DNA of 64,000 bases from Linanthus parryae (lineage: Eukaryota; Streptophyta; Magnoliopsida; Ericales; Polemoniaceae). Each line of letters begins with the position of its first letter. Positions within the stretch are counted from its first letter, which is position 1. The notes below the pieces were generated by a model. That model was not told the origin of the DNA, ran no database searches, and saw only the letters and a program-made list of their open reading frames with translations. A program made the position numbers and the translations under genes. The stretch is from the NCBI GenBank assembly GCA_023055425.1, contig JALGPY010000002.1, forward strand, positions 49,685,321 through 49,749,320. The letters run 5' to 3'. This document shows, one piece after another, positions 10,923-24,013 of the stretch.

Positions 10923-12194
10923 TAAAATCTATTATAAAGAAACTATCACCCTACAGACAGTGAAAACTGAAAACTAAAACATTGGTTATTCTAAGATAAG
11001 GTGGTGGAAGCTTTTTGTGTGGGGGGTATTTAGTCTTTTGGCACTCTCACTTTATTCCCACACACTCCTTATTTGGTTTCTACCACCTAAGGGGTGGTAT
11101 AAGCTTGTAGGAAAATTTGAGGTGGTGGGATTGCTTATACCGCACCCAAACACATGATAAGAGACTACATGTATAAAGTTATCCTTATCCCTCACCTTTA
11201 TACCTTATCCAAACAAGACCGAAGATTGGTTATAATCTATTGAAGCATCCTTCCATTGAAAAGTGAGATAAGAGGTAGATATGATTCTTGTGGGATAAAG
11301 CTGGATATGAAATTTTGTTTCCCATCGTTTGGTTAGGACAGAATATGTAATAGGATATACCTAACTTCTCTTATCTGACTTATACCAAAACTTAAAGACA
11401 TGTACATGGGAGGTAAGTTATACATATACCTATCTCAGGTCTCGTACCGAAACATTGGATTTGACACTACAAGTATACCATATTCTTAAGCTCCTCTTCT
11501 AATACCCAACCGAAACAAGACATGACTTAAATAAGGACAAGATTAAAAATGTATAAACCAATGAAATTTTAATTTTCGAGAATGTTTTTTCTGATGACCT
11601 CCTTTTCTTATTTATTTGAATTCTGCGGACGAAGTTGCGCTATTTTGGTGATTAGACTACTATAACAAAGAGCTATTACACGCCGATGAAGACCACCTAG
11701 GTTCAGTAACAACCGAGATACTTTTAAGAAAGGATCCAGAATCTTTCACATTGAGAAATGGGTGGACATTTCCTAGGAGAAACTATTTCGGTGGAAAGAG
11801 TTGTCAGATGCCACTTTAAGATATTTTCCCAATGCTCCCAAATGCTGGTTTTAATTTAAAACCTTCTTATCATCACCTCATTCTCGCATACTTAGCCTTC
11901 AAAACATTGGTTATTTTGTTATGAGTCCAGATCTTCTATATCATTTGTGTGTATTCTTCTCTATTCTTATTATGATCGGTCCATTTTATTATTTACATCA
12001 ATTTGATAAGATATTTAAAACAACTAAATTGAATAAAAAAATATAAAATTGACAAATCGTAGTAAGAGACAGAGAAGGATACAGCCAAAGTATACAGAGA
12101 ATCCTGACTATTTTATTATGATTGGTTACCCAAAACATTTCCTAGAAGTATTTTCATTGGCGTGATTCAATTTTTTTATGGAATCCTAATTTCC
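10923..12194. other. Intergenic, nothing recognised
   Basis: AT-rich sequence with no supported coding region, RNA gene or clear transposon ends. Confidence 0.5.
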
Positions 12195-12645
12195 TTAGGG
12201 CAAGTTTGGGAATGCTTCTACTGCTAGCACATCTGCTTTCTGACAGCAGAAACAGCTTGAGTGTGTTTGGTAAAAAAAAAAATTTGTTTTTTGGACAGTT
12301 TCTGCTGTCCCGCAACAGTTTCCAGGAAGCAAGGGAAGAGATACTTTTCCAGAAAGTGATTTTGATTGATTTATCTACAACCGATTTTAACCTTACAATT
12401 TTAAAAAGAATCAATAGTCATCTTTATGAAGATGGCACAAGTCATATATTTTTGTCATTTTATCCTCTCACATCAAGTTCACAGTTTATTTTACCAAACA
12501 TAAAATTACAATATCAATATTTCACAGCAGCTGCTGCGTAATATTTACCAAACAATATTTTATCAAGAACTCACAACAGCTTTTTCATAGTATTTTCACA
12601 CATCAGCTTTCTAGCACCACCACAGCATTCCCAAACTAGCCCTAA
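12195..12645. mobile_element. MITE with 21-bp terminal inverted repeats
   Basis: About 451 bp. The left end TTAGGGCAAGTTTGGGAATG and the right end, read as its complement TTAGGGCTAGTTTGGGAATG, match at all but one base. The interior is AT-rich and has no transposase. I could not find a convincing target-site duplication, so the superfamily (hAT or PIF/Harbinger) is undecided. Overlapping open frames inside are chance readings. Confidence 0.6.
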
Positions 12646-12817
12646 GATTTGAGAACCAAGTCCCTTGTTAATTGTATATGTTAAAATTCAAATGTTGTAC
12701 ACAATGAATTTCGTTTGTTGTTAAGATTTCTATATTATGGTTTGATCGGATTTTGGGACCTGCTTGCCATGTTATAGTTCTCTCCCGTTCAAGCTAATAA
12801 ATACAATGAATATGGAA

Positions 12818-13029
12818 TGATATCAGGAGAAAGTATTCATTGGGACTAGCTCCACCACTGTGGCATGCCTGCGTGGTGGGGCGCGCCATTCAACATTTGA
12901 CAAATACGCATTAGTCAGATGGAACCCACCAAATTTTGCTTATTTGTCAAAAGTTGAATGGCTCGCCCCACCACGCAGGCATGCCACCATGGTGGGCCTA
13001 GCCCCAATGAATACTTTCTCATGATATCA
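12818..13029. repeat. Foldback element with about 90-bp arms
   Basis: A near-perfect palindrome: the arm starting TGATATCAGGAGAAAGTATT at 12818 is repeated, inverted, ending at 13029. The arms continue through ATTCATTGGG and GGCATGCCTGCGTGGTGGGG to TTTGACAAATA, with a loop of about 30 bases near 12915-12945. A transcript would form a long stable hairpin. It could be a foldback MITE or a source of small RNAs; it has no coding capacity. Confidence 0.75.
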
Positions 13030-13161
13030 GAGATAAAACCACATTTTTTCCACCAGTCACATGAAGACGTCTTTTGTAATTGGGAGGAGCCTACTAAAAA
13101 CACACACCTACGCCACGGCATCCTCGAGAAATGGACTCAAGTCCTAAAATGGTAACTTGTA

Positions 13162-13422
13162 CTCCTTCCGTCCCAGTTGATAGTTCAATAAAAAAAGAAA
13201 AGTTGTTTTATTAAAGGGTAAAAGACATTTTCAACCCTCCGTTTATGGGTTAAATACATTTTGCCCCCTGATTTATGGGGAAAATACCTTTTGCACCCTT
13301 ATTAACGGATTGAGCTAACGGAGTAGGCTAACTGACATATTTACCCTCAAATGGAAGAAAAATTACACTGGTATTTAAGTCTCTATTCTCTCCTCATTCT
13401 CATTTCTTCCAAACCCTAACAC

Positions 13423-13471
<49 letters not shown>

Positions 13472-16056
13472 CTCTGCATACTCTCTCCGCCTCCCTCCTC
13501 TCCCTCCCTTCACAGCAGCAGCGACGGATCCGACTGGTTTCGAAGAAATCAACCGCCCTCTCTCAGCAACTACGCTTCCTATGCTCTATCGTCGTCGTCT
13601 TCTGCTTCTTTCTCTCTTTCTGTGTGGTTCAGATTGCTGGGTTTTCAGATCTGTAGTTGTGGGAGAGACTTCACCAATAATCGCTTGGTTCTTATCTCTC
13701 TCTCATCTTTCACTCACGTCACTGATTGTGGGTTGAAGATCGACAAAGACGAGCGGCGATTGTAAGTTGTGTGTCGGAGATTCATCGGAATCAATGGAGA
13801 CACTAGCCCACGAGCGATTTCCTCGTCGATTCACTCCCGTTGCCCTCTCAATCGGCAAATCCGGCGACAGGCAAACGGAAACAGAGCTACGCTGCTATTG
13901 TTGACAAGCTAATTTCGGTCGACACTCTACGAATCGACGGGTCTATCGGTAGTTTAGGGTTCGATTTTATCAGGTTTGTGAGGTGGTGGCTATGGTGGAA
14001 ACGGCGATTTCAGGAGCAGGGGGTTAGTTTGGGAAACTAGGTCGAGGTTCATTCTAGGTTGGAGATGGTTCTGGGTTTGTTAGAGAGGGCAGCAGTGGTG
14101 TTTAGAGGAATAACGGGCTTAGAGACTACTACTACTAAATCATCCATGTATGTTGGTAATTTTTTCCTTTCTCAGTTTTGTGTATTTTGTTATCTTTTCT
14201 TAGTATAGATGTACCCAGATTTGAATGAAATTGAAATCCAAGTGAGTTGTTCAATAATAACTAGTATTTCTTTAATCCCAATTCAGAATGATTCTTCATT
14301 TGTGTTTATGTTCTTGCCCGCTAGGTGTTTGATGAAATTTGAAGCTGAGTTGGGCACTCCAATCCCAATCCAGCATTATTCTTCAAGCCAAGAATGGGTT
14401 TCTGAAATTTTGTTTACACCCATCACAATTTCAGTTTGTGATTTGAATTCTCTCCCCCGTTCAGTATGCTTGATGACCTTCTTCCTCTATCTTTAGAAAT
14501 TGATTCAAACAAATTCATATTTGAATAAAAAAGTGAGATCCAATCCGGAACGTGAAAGGAAGGAGGATTGGTGGAAGAAGAAGTGAACAGACCTCTCTGT
14601 GAGGGGCTTAACTCTCTCCCTCCCATGAATTTATGTTTTTGATTTTTTTCAATCGATGAACTGGGTTATGGGCTCTGGGTTTCTGGATTCGAACTGGGTC
14701 ATTCCTGTTAACCCTGTGTGGTGGTGGTGGTGGTGGAGATTTGGTGGGAGTGGAGGTGGTGCTCAAGAACATCAAGAACATGATGAACTCTATATTAAAC
14801 AAAAAAAGGGTGGTACTTGTCCACAATCAATAAGGGTAAAATGGTCACAAAAAGTTTGTTTGCACCCCTCCACTAACGGATTGTAACAGAAGGGTGGTAT
14901 CTGTCCACACTCAATCCGTTAACAAGGGTGCAAAATGTATTTTCCCCATACATAAATCAGGGGGCGAAATGTATTTAACCCAGAAATGGAGGGTGGAAAA
15001 TGTCTTTTACCCTTTATTAAAAACGTCGTGAAAAGAGTACATTGCCCCTCTAATTTCACCATCTTTCTAAAATTTCCACTGGATCAAGCACAAGCTCACA
15101 ACCGCATTTTTCTTGACCCCAACAGGAACAAAAACCCAATCTTGAACCCAAACCACAACGGAAACACGAATGAAAATCAATGTTCTTTATACAACTAATC
15201 AGAACTAAATGAAGAATGAGAGGAGTAGGATGAGAAGATCCATGAAAGAAATTATACAAATATGAAGAGAAGCAGAAGATGGAGGGAGGATCTGACTAGA
15301 TCAGGGCAAAGGACATCGTCCTCGAACAGAGTCGTCGTCGGATGCTCCAAATCGCCGGAATCAACGAACAATCGAATCTGAGAAAGATGAAGAGAAGAGG
15401 ATGAAGATTCACCGTAGATGAGGAAGGGTATGCGACCTCCACGGCCAACGCCACCACCAACGCCAACGTCGCCTCTGCCGAACCCCTGAGTTTCCTCTTC
15501 TTCATGCTTATTCCTCCATCAAACAAACTACCAAACAGATCTGAAGCACAATCGAAAGGAAAAACATATATGAATACATCTTGAAAAGAGATGTAGAAGA
15601 AGGGAGAGAGAGAGAGGTGTTCACCGTCGAACAGAGTCGCCGCCGTTGTTTGTCCATGGCCGCCGTAACCACTTGGTCGTCGAAGCAGCCATCGTCGATA
15701 TGCTTTCCCTTCCTCTCTTCCTCTTCCCCCCCCCTCTCTCTCTCTCTCTCTTTGTACGTGTGTGTGTGAATTTGTGTGGTTGTGGATGATTTTTTGAGAA
15801 GAACATATAAGGTCAAAGGTTTGGATAAGTGAATTTATTTGGGCCTGATTAAATTAGGTTATTGTTAATCTGATTTAATTATGCCAAATCAGAAGGTAAT
15901 GTATAATTAGGCCCAACAAAAAATTAGATGTGTTTTTTCAGAAGGGTTAAAAATGGTCAATTATACGTAGGAATGTTTCCATTTTAGGAAAGATTGAACA
16001 AACGGGTGGGACGTCCCAGTAAGAAAATTTTGAAGAAACGGCTGGGACGGAGGGAG
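13162..16056. mobile_element. Mariner/Stowaway-like element split by a Mutator-like element
   Basis: The left end CTCCTTCCGTCCCAG at 13162 and the right end, complement CTCCCTCCGTCCCAG, match at 14 of 15 bases, and each is flanked by TA (13160-13161 and 16057-16058). CTCCCTCCGTCCC-type ends with TA duplications are typical of plant mariner/Stowaway elements. The 1.8-kb Mutator-like element at 13216-15012 lies close to its left end. The remaining interior (15022-15950) holds GA/CT-rich DNA and short open frames that I do not support as genes. No mariner transposase was seen. Confidence 0.6.
13216..15012. mobile_element. Mutator-like element (possible Pack-MULE) with perfect 9-bp duplication
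   Basis: The terminal inverted repeats are about 100 bp long, both beginning GGGTAAAAGACATTTTC and sharing TTAAATACATTT and GCCCCCTGATTTATG. The 9 bases TTTATTAAA occur immediately outside both ends (13207-13215 and 15013-15021), a perfect Mutator-type duplication. There is no MURA transposase. The interior holds a CT-microsatellite leader (about 13424-13470) followed by GC-richer DNA resembling the 5' part of a plant gene, and short open frames without recognisable domains. This suggests host sequence acquisition, which I cannot prove without its donor. Confidence 0.8.
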
Positions 16057-16812
16057 TACTATTTGTTAATGATTAATGGGAAATTTAAATTAAGTGGACT
16101 AGTAAACTTAACGCCGCGTTTGGTTTTTTAGGATTAACATTATTAGATGGATTTGAATAAATATAGTGAATGTGCCATTAATACTGTGTTTGGTTGTGCA
16201 AGATTAATTTTAGTACTAGTATAAGTAGTGAAAAAATGGTGTTTAGTCCCCTCAGGATATTACCGGGATTGAACTATTTGTACCTTAATGTTAAATGAAT
16301 ACTGCACCTACAAACATGTTATCAATTGTAGTTCAGTTAATTCAATCACATTTGAAAGATGTAATCCAGTCCAATCCGGCTAGTCCGGAGAACCAAACAT
16401 GTAATTAGAATCTAGTAGATTGATTAAATTACATCAAGTCCCTTATAGTTTAGTAGAAACAGCATTCAAGACCACCACTATATTTTATAGTTTAAGAGAC
16501 TAAGGGCTCCCTAAAGTTGCTAAAACTACAATCAACACCCCTTCAATTTTGGACACTGTATATGACAATTTTTACCCCTAGAATTCTGGACCATCCAACA
16601 ATAACCCCCTAAAAATAACTTTTCAAAATTGCAATTTTCACCAAAATTTTCAACTCGCGGTTGTTTCAATACACACACAAATCCTATACAACCACAAACA
16701 ACCATAAACACCGATTATATAGTAGGAACTAACGAGTGAGAGTCGACTTTTTACTCTAAAACGGAGGGGCCAGCGAATCGAAAAATCCGACGACGAAATC
16801 GGAGGTCATGAT
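16057..16812. other. Intergenic flank of the nested copia block
   Basis: No gene is supported. 16109-16406 may be a decayed MITE, since GCGTTTGGTTTTTTAGG near its left matches the complement of GGAGAACCAAACATG near its right only in part. The last 12 bases before 16813 and the bases after 47012 are the two halves of the copia target site. Confidence 0.4.
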
Positions 16813-18235
16813 TGTTGGAATAGATGCCCTAGAGGCAATCTAGTTTAGTATGAATTATTTGTGGCTAGAAATTCATTTATTATTTATTGGATATTTAATA
16901 TAATGAAGTCCTTAGATTTACAATTGTGTTGTTTATCTTAAATATCCCTAGTCAAGTATAATGATTAATGGGACAATCATCTATAGACTAGTATGGGGTT
17001 GGATTGATATAGAGATATCACGATCCAACACATAGGTGTGCATTAGGGAATGTTGCACTGGATTGACCCATCTCCGAGAAGGCTACATACACGTTATGTT
17101 GAGTCACAAGCGCTTCTCGCGGTGCAATGGTATTGTCATCCTTAGACTTGAAGTCACTAGATATTCTAGTTGTGGATTATTGTGATCTTGGTAGCGTTAA
17201 ACGCTACACTGTAACTGAGTAGTTATAAAGGCGTGTACTGGATACAATAAGAAGCAAGCTTAGAGATCGTATTGGACGTAGATAGAATTTGTCCCTCCCA
17301 CATAACGGGAGCAAATATCCTAGGCCACTCGAGGGATAGTGCTTATAGAATGTCTGGCCAGACTCAAATAAATCAATATGGGATATTGATGTTATTTGCA
17401 CGAATAAGGCTGTTCCCATGGATCGAGAAACTATGGATTGGATATACGAGTGTGAATTGTATGTCTCGTGTCCAATCCGGATATAGAGACAAAGGGATGA
17501 GACAATTACTTGTAAAAAGGTTGTCAAGATGACTATTCTATTAGTTGGCTAGAATGGATGTTTTGCTAGAAACCGCTCCATATTAGCAAATAGTTGCTAC
17601 CAACTAGATAGAACCTATGGGGTCACACGCTACATAGAGTTGAACTAGATTTGGAAATTAATTAATTGGATTAATTAATTAGAAGGATCACTTTGCAAAC
17701 CCTTGCAAACTTAGTAGGGACTAATTTGCAAGGAAGGGACTAAATTGAATTCTAGTAGGACTAGAATAAGTCCTTTAGGTAGTTAACAAGGAGTTGTTGG
17801 ACTATATAAAGGACCTTCCTTCCTTCCTTCCCACATAACTTATGCTCATTAGTGAACATAACAAAGAGTGGGAGAGAACAAAAGGAGAGAGAGCAAGCAA
17901 CAAGGAGGCCCGACCGCCCCCTTGCCGCCGCCCCGTCCCCGTTGGCCAAAGGAGGCCGAGACCCTCCTTTTGGGTCTCGTTTTGCGTGATTTCTTCTTCC
18001 TCTTCCTCTTCCGGGACCAAGGACTTGGGAGATCTAGGATCAACTCTAGGCGTGGATCAACTATAGAGAACGTGACACAATTCGCGTTTGAAGTCATCAA
18101 GGAGAACCCAAAGGTGTGTTTATGATTTCTAACCCTTACCATCGTTATGTCTCTTGACTTGTGATCCTTGGAGGGTTTTGCATGGTTTTATGTTTGTTTA
18201 TGCTTCCGTTGCGCATCCATGAATCAAAACCTACA
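16813..18235 (+). repeat. 5' LTR of the copia element
   Basis: 1423 bp, TG...CA bounded, followed one base later by the primer binding site. A TATATAAAGGACC box lies at about 17802-17814 and is probably the promoter. Compared by eye with the 3' LTR copy it differs at scattered single bases (for example CCGAGAAGG against CCGGGAAGG near 17074), so it is older than the gypsy element nested inside. Confidence 0.92.
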
Positions 18236-18236
18236 G

Positions 18237-18248
18237 TGGTATCAGAGC
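18237..18248 (+). other. Primer binding site, initiator tRNA-Met
   Basis: TGGTATCAGAGC, complementary to the 3' end of the plant initiator tRNA-Met, one base after the 5' LTR. Reverse transcription of the element starts here. Confidence 0.93.
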
Positions 18249-19900
18249 CACAGGCCGTAGAGCATAAACGTGGTTTATGTGTTATGTTTTAGTTGTTTTA
18301 CACCTTAATTGATTGTTTATCGCGTAAAACAAGAAAAATCAAGCATGGGATGCAATTTGTCAATAATTAATCATAACAAGATCCAATTTTTGCATTGGAT
18401 GCATGAATTGGTGAGTTTGAGAAATTTTAGGATCTTAGATCTAGGGTTTGGGCATCCTTGGGGAAGAAGGAGTTCTCCCAAAACAAGGAAACAACCAAAC
18501 TTGGGCACCAAACAACTCCCTCAAGGAGGTTCGGCCCCCTAGGGACCGCCTCCCCTTGCTTGCCGCCCAAGCTTGGCCGCCCTAGGGGCCGGGCGGCCCT
18601 AACCCGCGGGCCTAGGCTTGTGGGTTTTGGGCCGGGCCGTCCCTAGGGCCTTGTGGTTCACTTTGTTAGGCCCGGGCAATTTGATTGTTGGGCCCATGGA
18701 CCGTTTTAACCCTAGAAATCCTAAAAGCAATTAAAATTGACCAAGCGCGTTAAAATTGGATTTTAACTGTTTATGTGCAAATCGCATGGTGATTGGATAT
18801 GGCCTTAGGATGTGGTTTGATGTGGATGTTTAATTTTGTGGTTTGGTTTTACGGCCTGCGAGCTGATCAATTAATTGTAATAATTAATTAGGGTTTTATG
18901 GCCTGCGTGCCATTTTTTTTCTCAACTTGTGAGATTTATTTTATTTAGTATAGAAGTTAGCTAGCGCTAGATAAAGTAGATTGTTAGCCAAGATTGAAGA
19001 AAAGAAGCCCAAAGCCAAAGAAGCCACAAAAGATGGAGCATGGAGCATGGAGCATTCCACAAGACTATGAAGGATGGACCAAAAGATCAAGACACATGGA
19101 GATGTGTTTGTTTAGGGTTCATAGATAATTCCATTGGCTTGGAATTATCTTAGTCTATAAAAGGCCATATCCACATCACGTTTAATTTCTGTTTTGTGGT
19201 TGTTTATTTTATTGTCTTGTTATTGTGTGGTTGGTGTATAGATAATGCATGCAATTAGGATAATAAGATAATTAGACAACCCGGATCTATTATTTGGAGT
19301 TGTGCCCAAACTCAAATAGATAGATTAGTTGATATTGATCAACAAAACAATTAAAAAAATTGAATTTAAAAATCCCTCAAAATTCAAATATTGTGTTCTT
19401 GCCTTCTCGTTATTTAAACACTCATTATCATCATTATTTACCAAGTTCGTGCGTGCCAAAGCATGGCGACTTGGTTCATCATGATGGAATGCGATGGCAC
19501 GTAACAATGTGCAATTGTTTAGATAAGAGGTTGAACACAACTAGGCTATTAATTTGATTAATAAACCTAGAGGCAATCAATTGGGATTATCCATATGGAT
19601 GGATAAATAAGGAGTTATTTGCCCAATTGAACCAAGAGTTGCATAAGGGATGCAATTGGAACTGCTCCTACCTAAAGTAGTCATATTATGGGTGACTTGC
19701 CAAAGCAAGCTCATAAGGAGATGAAAGATGGATCTTGGCCCACTAGAAAATATAAGGATATTTTCCGCATTAATATCTTGAGGGTTATTAATCCGTAGAA
19801 AAATAGTGGGAGCTATATTTGATAAACTAGCCATTATTGAATATAGTCAAAAATTCACAAATACTAAAACTTGCGTATTTTCTTTTTTGTAGAATTCCAA
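18249..19900 (+). other. Untranslated leader of the copia element
   Basis: About 1.65 kb between the primer site and the gag start with no supported gene. It contains a GC-rich stretch near 18530-18640. A TTTTTTGTAG tract ends at 19892, nine bases before the gag ATG, and resembles a 3' splice site, so a leader intron is possible. Confidence 0.6.
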
Positions 19901-22900
19901 ATGGCAAACAACTCATCGAGTTCACAACATTCCCTACGATCTGTCCTTGAGAAGGACAAGCTCTCTGGAACCAACTTTCTTGATTGGTACAGAAACTTGA
20001 GAATTGTTCTCAAGCAAGAGAAGAAACTGTACGCAATAGAGGAGCATGTTCCAGAAGGTCCAGAGAACCAAACACCTGCTGCCTTAAAGGCGTATCAAAA
20101 GCGTGTTGATGACGCTAATGATGCGGCCTGCCTAATGCTTTGCACCATGACCTCTGAGCTTCAGAAGCAACACGAAAACATGAATGTTGTCGATATGATC
20201 GAACATCTAAAGCAACTCTTCCAAGAGCAGGCGAGGGTAGAGAGGTATGAGGTCTCAAAGGCACTGTTCAAATGTCATCTGGCAGAAGGGAACCCGGTGG
20301 GACCCCATGTACTCCGTATGATCGGGTACTTGGAGAATCTCGCCCGACTGGGGTTCCCGCTCGGCCAAGAGTTGGCAACCGATCTCGTGTTGCAATCGTT
20401 GCCCGAGAGTTATGGCCAGTTCATTATGAACTATAACATGAACGAGATCGTGAAACCACTGCCAGATTTACTCAACATGTTGAGGACGGCTGAACAGAGC
20501 ATCAACAAGGGTAAGGGCAAGGCCATAATGATGGTACAGAAAGGAAAAGGCAAAAGGTTTGCCTCTTCCTCCAAGGGCAAAGGCAAGTCAGTTGCCAAGT
20601 CCAAGGAACCTGCCCTTAAGCCTGTTGGTGGCATTGCCAAGGCCGTGACTAAAGGTGAATGTCACTACTGCAGTCAGCCTGGACACTGGAGGAGGAACTG
20701 CCCAAAATATCTGGAGGACAAGAGGCTTGGAATAGTGATTCCACCACCACCAGGTATTTTTGTTGTAGATGTCAATTTAACTTTCTCTACGTCATGGGTA
20801 TTAGATACTGGATGTGGATCTCATATTTGTCAAAATATGCAGGATCTAAAGAGAAGTAGGAGATTGGCTAAAGGGGAGGTAGAACTGCGCGTTGGGAATG
20901 GAGCAAAGGATGTTGTGTTGGCCATAGGCGTGTGCGAGCTATCTCTGCCTTCGGGATTAGTTTTAGAATTAAATAATTGCTATTTTGTGCCTGCTATGAG
21001 CAGAAACATTATTTCTATTTCTTGTTTGGACAAGGATGGTTTTATTGTTTCAATAAAGAACAATTGTTGTTCCTTTTATTTGAATAATATTCACTATTTT
21101 AGTGCGCAATTATTTAATGGACTTTATGTCCTTGATCTAAGCAATCCTGTCTACAACATTAATACCAAGCGGATTAAAATAAATGATTTAAATCCTGCTT
21201 ATTTATGGCACTGTCATTTAGGCCACATAAATGAGAAACGTGTATCTAGACTCCATAAGGATGGATTACTAGACTCATTTGATTTTGAATCATATGAGAC
21301 ATGTGAGGCTTGTTTATTGGGAAAAATGACAAAGTCCCCTTTCAATAAGAAAGGTGAGAGGACTAGTGAGCAATTGGCGCTCATACATACCGATGTGTGT
21401 GGGCCATTTGCCACGCCTGCCAGGGGTGGTTATGTCTACTTCATTACTTTTACTAATGATTACAGTAGATATGGATTTGTGTACCTTATGAGGGCAAAAT
21501 CCGAATCCTTTGAAGTGTTCAAAGAATTCAAGAATGAAGTAGAAAAGCAACTTGGCAAAAGTATCAAGGCTCTACGATCGGATCGTGGAGGAGAATACTT
21601 GAGCCAAGAGTTTGACGACTATCTTAGAGAGTGTGGGATCGTGTCCCAACTCACTCCACCCGGAACGCCACAATGGAATGGCGTGTCCGAGAGGAGAAAT
21701 CGAACCCTATTGGATATGGTTCGATCTATGATGTGTCAAACCGATCTTCCATTATCATTTTGGGGCTACGCTCTATTAAGTGCAGCTTTCACCATTAACC
21801 GTGTTCCATCTAAATCAGTCATGAAGACACCATATGAGATGTGGAGTGGGAGGCGTCCCACACTGTCGTTCATGAGGATTTGGGGCTGCGATGTCTATGT
21901 AAAACGTTTACAATCAGACAAGTTGGGGCCTAAATCGGATAAGTGTAAATTTGTGGGGTACCCTAAGGAAACTAAGGGTTACTACTTCTACAATCCAACC
22001 GAGAACAAAGTGTTTGTTGCTCGGACCAACGTGTTTCTAGAAAGAGAGTTTGTCTCTAAAAGAATCAAGTGGGAGGAATGTAGAACTTGAAGAGGTTCAA
22101 GAACCACAAATCACTGAACCGATTATGGAACATGAACAGGAACCACAAGTAGTTGTGGAGCAACCTGTTCAGGTAACACAAGAGCTTCGTAGATCTAGTA
22201 GAGTGCGCCAGGAACCCGAGAGGTATGGACTTCTCGTAACCGATTCCGGTGACACAATGCTCATAGATGATGAGCCTACTACCTATGAGGAGGCCATGAG
22301 TGGCCCAGACTCTCAGAAGTGGCTGGAAGCCATGAGATCCGAGATGGAATCCATGTATACCAACAAAGTATGGACTTTGGTGGAACCACCCGATGGGGCG
22401 CGGCCCATAGGGTGCAAGTGGGTCTTCAAGAAGAAGTTCGACATGGATGGTAATGTGATTACCTATAAGGGCCGATTGGTGGCTAAAGGATTCAGACAGA
22501 TTCATGGTATTGACTATGAAGAAACCTTTTCACCAGTCGCAATGACCAAATCCATATGAATCCTACTTGCAATTGCAGCATACCACGACTATGAGATTTG
22601 GCAGATGGATGTCAAAACAGCATTCCTTTATGAGAATCTCCTCGAGGACGTGTATATGATACAGTCGGAGGATTTTGAGGATCGAAAGCAAGCCAACAAA
22701 GTCTGTAAACTGCAACGATCCATTTATGGATTGAAGCAAGCTTCAAGGAGTTGGAATCGACGTTTTGATGAAGTGGTCAAAGAGTTTGGCTTCATCAGAA
22801 ACGAAGATGAGTCTTGTGTTTACAAGAAGGTTAGTGGGAGCTCTGTAGCTTTTCTGGTCTTGTATGTGGATGACATACTACTCATTGGAAACGACATTCC

Positions 22901-24001
22901 CATGCTGCAATCTGTGAAAGATTGGCTAGGAAAGTGTTTCTCAATGAAGGACTTAGGGGAAGCAGCCTATATACTCGGTATAAAGATCTATAGAGATAGA
23001 TCTAAGAGGATGCTAGGCCTAAGTCAAAGTACATATATTGACAAGGTGTTGAAACGGTTCAACATGCAAGATTTCAAGAAGGGATTCTTGCCCATGTCAC
23101 ATGGAATCACTCTTTCAAGGAGTGGTTGTCCTTCCAATGAGACTGAGAAGGAACGCATGAGTAGAATCCCCTATGCCTCGGCCATAGGATCTATCATGTA
23201 CGCCATGTTATGTACTAGACCAGATGTGTCATATGCCTTGAGTATGACAAGCAGATACCAATCCAATCCGGGTGAGAGTCACTGGATTGCAGTCAAGAAC
23301 ATCCTAAAGTACTTGAAAAGAACTAAGGATGCTTTCTTGATATTTGGCGGTGAGGAAGAGTTGCGTGTAAGGGGTTACACTGATGCAAGCTTCCAAACCG
23401 ACAGAGATGACTTTAGATCACAATCGGGATATGTGTTTTGCCTGAATGGAGCAGCGGTGAGCTGGAAGAGTTCCAAGCAAGAGACGGTAGCTGATTCTAA
23501 AACAGAGGCTGAGTACATTGCTGCAAATAGCGCAACAAAGGAGGCTGTTTGGATCAGAAAATTTGTTTCTGAACTTGGTGTGGTCCCTAGCATTGCGTGT
23601 AATGCCCCGTTTAATTAGCAGGGGTAAAATAGTCATTATAATAGCATAATAACAATTTTAGTGACAAAATAATGTTTAAATATATTTTAGAGTTTTATTT
23701 GCAAGAAAATTTTAATATAGTTACTAGAATCACAATCGTGAATTACTACGATAGCAATTCGTAGTTTTAGTTAAAATCGTAGTGTTAACACGTACCCGAC
23801 CACCGCGAGACTAGGTGTGATTGCCACACCAAATCACTATTAGCCCTAGTACCTCAACCACACCCTACAACTCCTCCCTCTCTCACACTTTCACCAAAAC
23901 TCTTCTTCACGACAAAGCAACCCTCACCGCCTCCAACCCTCACCGCCCCAACACCTTCGGGCTTCACCACCGCCCTCCACTTCTTGCCCACCAAGTAACA
24001 G

Positions 24002-24013
24002 CTCTATATAAGA
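24002..24013 (+). promoter_or_regulatory. Probable TATA box of the LTR promoter
   Basis: CTATATAAGAGC lies about 405 bp into the 5' LTR; the same sequence recurs at 32401-32412 in the 3' LTR. Transcription would be expected to start about 30 bp downstream. Confidence 0.6.

Noticed and set aside
15508..15816. 102-codon minus-strand frame in the mariner-like element
   Set aside because: GAGAGA-rich leader sequence with two overlapping frames of similar length; no domain recognised.
16109..16406. Possible hAT MITE (GTTTGGTT ends)
   Set aside because: End similarity is short and imperfect, and no duplication was found; mentioned only as a possibility.
17272..17532. 86-codon frame in the copia LTR, repeated at 35708-35968
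   Set aside because: Present because the two LTRs are copies; no domain and a reading against LTR structure.
22065..22505. 146-codon minus-strand frame
   Set aside because: Antisense shadow of the copia reverse transcriptase region.
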